NCBI RefSeq assembly: GCF_947378715.1
Contig: NZ_CANCLE010000147.1
Span: 1-10,087 of the forward strand
DNA from: Phenylobacterium aquaticum
GTDB lineage: Bacteria > Pseudomonadota > Alphaproteobacteria > Caulobacterales > Caulobacteraceae
Direction: 5' to 3'
Length of the DNA stretch: 10,087 nucleotides
Shown: piece after piece, positions 7,760-10,087 of the stretch
Numbering within the stretch: position 1 is the stretch's first letter
Layout: every line of letters begins with the position of its first letter
Notes under the pieces: model-generated
Told to the model about the DNA's origin: nothing
What the model saw: only the letters and a program-made list of their open reading frames with translations
The model's database searches: none
Translations under genes and position numbers: made by a program

Positions 7760-9112
7760 ATGAGCAAACGCGCCTATTTTGGGACCGACGGCATCCGCGG
7801 TCAGGCAAACACCCACCCCATGACGGCGGAGGTGGCGCTGCGCGTCGGTCTGGCTGCCGGCAAGCTGTTCATGTCCCAGGATGATCGCCGCCACATGGTG
7901 GTGATCGGCAAGGACACCCGGCTGTCCGGCTACATGGTCGAGCCGGCCCTGGTGGCGGGATTCGCCAGCGTCGGCATGGACGTGCGCCTGCTGGGCCCGA
8001 TGCCGACCCCGGGGGTGGCCATGATGACCCGGTCCCTGCGCGCCGACCTGGGGGTCATGATCTCGGCCTCGCACAACGCCTTCACCGACAATGGCATCAA
8101 GCTGTTCGGCCCCGACGGCTACAAGCTCTCCGACGCCCGAGAGCTGGAGATCGAGGCCCTGATGGACCAGAGCCTGAGCGAGGGCCTGGCCGGCCCGACC
8201 CGGCTCGGCCGCGTGTCCCGGGTCGACGATTCCCAGGCCCGCTATGTGGAGATCGCCAAGGCCACCTTCCCGCGCCGGCTCAGCCTGGCCGGCCTGCGGG
8301 TGGTGATCGATTGCGCCCATGGCGCCGCCTACAAGGTCGCCCCGGTGGTGCTCTATGAACTGGGCGCCGAGGTCATCAAGATCGGCGTCGATCCCAACGG
8401 CACCAACATCAACGAGGAATGCGGCTCCACCCATCCCGAGGCCATGGTCCGGGCGGTGAAGGAATATCGCGCCGATATCGGCATCGCCCTGGACGGGGAC
8501 GCCGACCGGCTGGTGATCTGCGACGAAAAGGGCCACGTGGTCGACGGCGACCAGATCATGGCCCTGATCGCCGACGACTGGGTCAAGCGCGACCGGCTGA
8601 CCGGCGGCGGCGTGGTCGCCACCGTCATGTCCAATCTGGGCCTGGAGCGCTTCCTGCAGGCGCGCGACCTGACGCTTGAGCGGACCGCCGTGGGCGATCG
8701 CGCGGTGATGGTGCGGATGCGGGAAGGCGGTTTCAACCTGGGCGGCGAGCAGTCGGGCCACATGATCCTGTCGGACTTCTCCACCACGGGCGACGGCCTG
8801 CTGGCCGCCCTGCAGGTGCTGGCGGTGCTCAAGCAGACCGACAAGCCGATGAGCATGCTGGCCCACCAGTTCGAGCCGGTGCCGCAACTGCTGGAGAATG
8901 TGCGCTTCGGCTCTGGCAAGCCGTTGGAGGCCGCCCCGGTGATCGCGATGATCGCCGACGCCGAACAGCGGCTGAACGGTTCCGGCCGCATCGTGGTCCG
9001 CGCCTCCGGCACCGAACCCCTGATCCGCATCATGGCCGAGGGCGATGACGCCAAGCTGGTCTCCCAGGTGGTCAAGGATATCGCCGGCGCCGTGAAAAAG
9101 GCCGCCGCCTGA
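7760..9112 (+). CDS. glmM: Phosphoglucosamine mutase
   Basis: Interconverts glucosamine-6-phosphate and glucosamine-1-phosphate, the step after GlmS on the way to UDP-GlcNAc. The 450-residue product matches the family (about 445-450) and has all four domains of the alpha-D-phosphohexomutase fold. Motifs: YFGTDGIRG (6-14), the phosphoserine loop SASHN with Ser104, the Mg2+ site DGDADR (Asp245, 247 and 249), the sugar-binding GGEQSGH segment, and the phosphate-binding RASGTEPLIR starting at Arg414. The start MSKRAYFGTDGIRG is the standard GlmM N-terminus, so the ATG at 7760 is secure although only a weak GAAGAG ribosome-binding site precedes it. The enzyme must be phosphorylated on Ser104 to act. 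It is divergent from glmS and followed by a strong hairpin, so probably monocistronic. Confidence 0.97.
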   Translation: MSKRAYFGTDGIRGQANTHPMTAEVALRVGLAAGKLFMSQDDRRHMVVIGKDTRLSGYMVEPALVAGFASVGMDVRLLGPMPTPGVAMMTRSLRADLGVMISASHNAFTDNGIKLFGPDGYKLSDARELEIEALMDQSLSEGLAGPTRLGRVSRVDDSQARYVEIAKATFPRRLSLAGLRVVIDCAHGAAYKVAPVVLYELGAEVIKIGVDPNGTNINEECGSTHPEAMVRAVKEYRADIGIALDGDADRLVICDEKGHVVDGDQIMALIADDWVKRDRLTGGGVVATVMSNLGLERFLQARDLTLERTAVGDRAVMVRMREGGFNLGGEQSGHMILSDFSTTGDGLLAALQVLAVLKQTDKPMSMLAHQFEPVPQLLENVRFGSGKPLEAAPVIAMIADAEQRLNGSGRIVVRASGTEPLIRIMAEGDDAKLVSQVVKDIAGAVKKAAA

Positions 9113-9159
9113 TCCCATGCCGCAGCCGCTTTGAGTGGCTTGCCCCAGCGCGCCCGCGC

Positions 9160-9191
9160 GTTCCCCCGGCCCGTTTTGGGGCCCCGGGAAC
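9160..9191 (+). terminator. Probable glmM terminator hairpin
   Basis: GTTCCC (9160-9165) pairs with GGGAAC (9186-9191). After a 2x2 CC/CC internal loop, GGCCC (9168-9172) pairs with GGGCC (9179-9183), leaving a GTTTTG loop. It begins 48 nt past the glmM stop. Only CTTTGT follows, so the U-tract is short. A smaller AGCCGC/GTGGCT stem-loop lies upstream at 9124-9140. Confidence 0.5.
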
Positions 9192-9284
9192 CTTTGTCGC
9201 ACTTGCAAATCGGAGGATTCGTGTCAGCCTGTTCATGTTCCTCCCGCTCGACCGGGTGGAATGAACAAAAACTGGGAGAGAAAC

Positions 9285-9440
9285 ATGTCACGCAGAGCCG
9301 CATTTGCGGGTATGGCGCGGGAACCGGCCAAGGGCGTCAGTTCGGTCGCTTGTCTCGCTTTCGTCGCCGTCCTGGCCCTGGCCTTCTGGGCCGGCGCTCT
9401 GTGGTTCGGCTCTCTGCTGATCCAGCTGTTCTCAGCCTGA
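9285..9440 (+). CDS. Small single-pass membrane protein, unrecognised
   Basis: A 51-residue protein I do not recognise. The N-terminal 17 residues are basic (R3, R4, R12, K16). They are followed by an almost uninterrupted hydrophobic stretch at about 19-48, containing ACLAFVAVLALAFWAGALW, and an LFSA end. By the positive-inside rule the N-terminus is cytoplasmic and the helix crosses the inner membrane. The ATG at 9285 is preceded by GGGAG with a 6-nt gap, a good ribosome-binding site. An in-frame ATG at 9261 would add eight residues (MNKNWERN), but its purine-rich GGTGGA touches the start codon. The gene sits alone between the glmM terminator and a palindromic repeat, convergent with ugd. 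The hydrophobic segment, charge pattern and ribosome-binding site favour a real gene; function is unknown. Confidence 0.65.
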   Translation: MSRRAAFAGMAREPAKGVSSVACLAFVAVLALAFWAGALWFGSLLIQLFSA

Positions 9441-9459
9441 AGTCCACCTCAGATCGCGC

Positions 9460-9514
9460 CTAGAGCCCTTCCCAGTTCGGTTGACTCAACCAAGCTGGAA
9501 AACAAATGCTCTAG
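9460..9514. repeat. Imperfect palindromic intergenic repeat centred on a GANTC site
   Basis: The outer arms CTAGAGC (9460-9466) and GCTCTAG (9508-9514) are exact complements. An inner stem pairs TTCCCAG (9469-9475) with CTGGAA (9495-9500), with one extra base. The core is GGTTGA-C-TCAACC (9479-9491). The exact centre holds GACTC (9483-9487), a CcrM methylation site. Long intergenic palindromes associated with GANTC sites are known in Caulobacter and other alphaproteobacteria, and this resembles them. It lies between the convergent small-protein and ugd genes, ending 3 nt from the ugd stop, and could also act as a bidirectional terminator. Confidence 0.7.
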
Positions 9515-9517
9515 CCG

Positions 9518-10087
9518 CTATTCGGCGCGCCCCTGCTTGCGGCCGATCGAGGTGTATTTGAAGCCCTTCGAGGTCACGTCCTCGGGCTTGTAGATGTTGC
9601 GCAGGTCCACCAGGACCGGGGTCTTCATGGCCGCCTTGAGGCGGTCGAAGTCCAGCGCCCGGAATTGATCCCATTCGGTGATGATCACCAGCACGTCGGC
9701 GCCCTGCGCCGCGTCATAGGCGTCGGTCTTGAAGGCCACGTCCTTCAGCAGATGCTGGGCCTCGTGGGTCCCTTCCGGGTCATAGGCCTGCACCGTCGCG
9801 CCCTGGGCCTGCAGGGCCGGGATGATGTCGAGCGCCGGGGCGTCGCGCATGTCGTCGGTGTTGGGCTTGAAGGTCAGGCCCAGCACGCCCACCGTCTTGC
9901 CGGCCAGATCACCGGCGACCGCGCCCGCGACCTTGCCGGCCATGGCCTTCTTGCGCGCGTCATTGACCTGGACCGTGGTCTCGATCAGCCGGGTCGGCGC
10001 GCCATAGTCCTGGGCGGTCTTGACCAGCGCCAATGTGTCCTTCGGGAAGCAGGAGCCGCCGTATCCAGGCCCGGCGTTGAGGAACTT
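9518..10087 (-). CDS. ugd: UDP-glucose 6-dehydrogenase, C-terminal part, cut by window edge
   Basis: Oxidises UDP-glucose to UDP-glucuronate with two NAD+, using the product of GalU. The window holds the last 189 residues; the N-terminal NAD-binding domain is beyond the right edge. The fragment opens with KFLNAGPGYGGSCFPKDT, the active-site signature. The catalytic Cys codon is at 10049-10051 and the Lys and Asp follow. The C-terminal UDP-binding Rossmann domain is clear: KTVGVLGLTFKPNTDDMRD, a VQAYDPEG segment, DVLVIITEWDQFRALD and a closing VLVDLRNIYKPEDV. The reading frame is continuous from the window edge to the TAG at 9518-9520. Together with galU about 4 kb away it indicates glucuronate-containing envelope polysaccharide or lipid modification. 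A paralogue such as a UDP-ManNAc or GDP-mannose dehydrogenase is possible, but TEWDQFRALD fits UDP-glucose enzymes best. Confidence 0.93.
   Translation of the reverse strand, partial: KFLNAGPGYGGSCFPKDTLALVKTAQDYGAPTRLIETTVQVNDARKKAMAGKVAGAVAGDLAGKTVGVLGLTFKPNTDDMRDAPALDIIPALQAQGATVQAYDPEGTHEAQHLLKDVAFKTDAYDAAQGADVLVIITEWDQFRALDFDRLKAAMKTPVLVDLRNIYKPEDVTSKGFKYTSIGRKQGRAE

Noticed and set aside
7700..9208. 502-codon minus-strand frame opposite glmM
   Set aside because: It is the shadow of a full-length glmM, low-complexity with no recognisable motif.

Overview
This window is GC-rich and densely coded. It looks like chromosomal DNA of an alphaproteobacterium, most likely Caulobacteraceae (Caulobacter, Phenylobacterium or Brevundimonas type). 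That placement rests on general protein character, a multi-sensor soluble hybrid histidine kinase, and an intergenic palindrome centred on a GANTC (CcrM-type) site. I did no database search, so the genus is inference.

Layout. 1-472 (minus) is the N-terminal part of a family 4 glycosyltransferase that runs off the left edge. It is divergent, by 31 bp, from an alpha/beta hydrolase (504-1253, plus). A 189-bp non-coding leader follows, then a large cytoplasmic hybrid histidine kinase, GAF-PAS-PAS-HisKA-HATPase-REC (1443-3893, plus). Its stop codon abuts the stop of a convergent atypical SDR/epimerase-like gene (3894-4754, minus). That gene lies just downstream of galU (4778-5647, minus) with a 23-nt gap, and galU lies 147 nt downstream of glmS (5795-7615, minus). 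glmS is divergent from glmM (7760-9112, plus) across a 144-bp region holding a perfect 9-bp inverted repeat. After glmM come a strong hairpin (likely terminator), a small one-helix membrane protein gene (9285-9440, plus), a 55-bp palindromic repeat, and the C-terminal part of UDP-glucose 6-dehydrogenase (9518-10087, minus, cut by the right edge).

How the genes work together. GlmS makes glucosamine-6-phosphate from fructose-6-phosphate and glutamine. GlmM isomerises it to glucosamine-1-phosphate, which GlmU (not in the window) turns into UDP-GlcNAc for peptidoglycan and lipid A. GalU makes UDP-glucose, which Ugd oxidises to UDP-glucuronate. With a glycosyltransferase and a nucleotide-sugar-epimerase-like protein nearby, the window is a nucleotide-sugar supply neighbourhood for the cell envelope. 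The hybrid kinase and the hydrolase have no evident link to it.

I see no transposon, phage, CRISPR, rRNA or tRNA and no clear novel system. The best items for a second look are the GANTC-centred palindrome, the glmS/glmM inverted repeat, the small membrane protein, and the structured galU leader.
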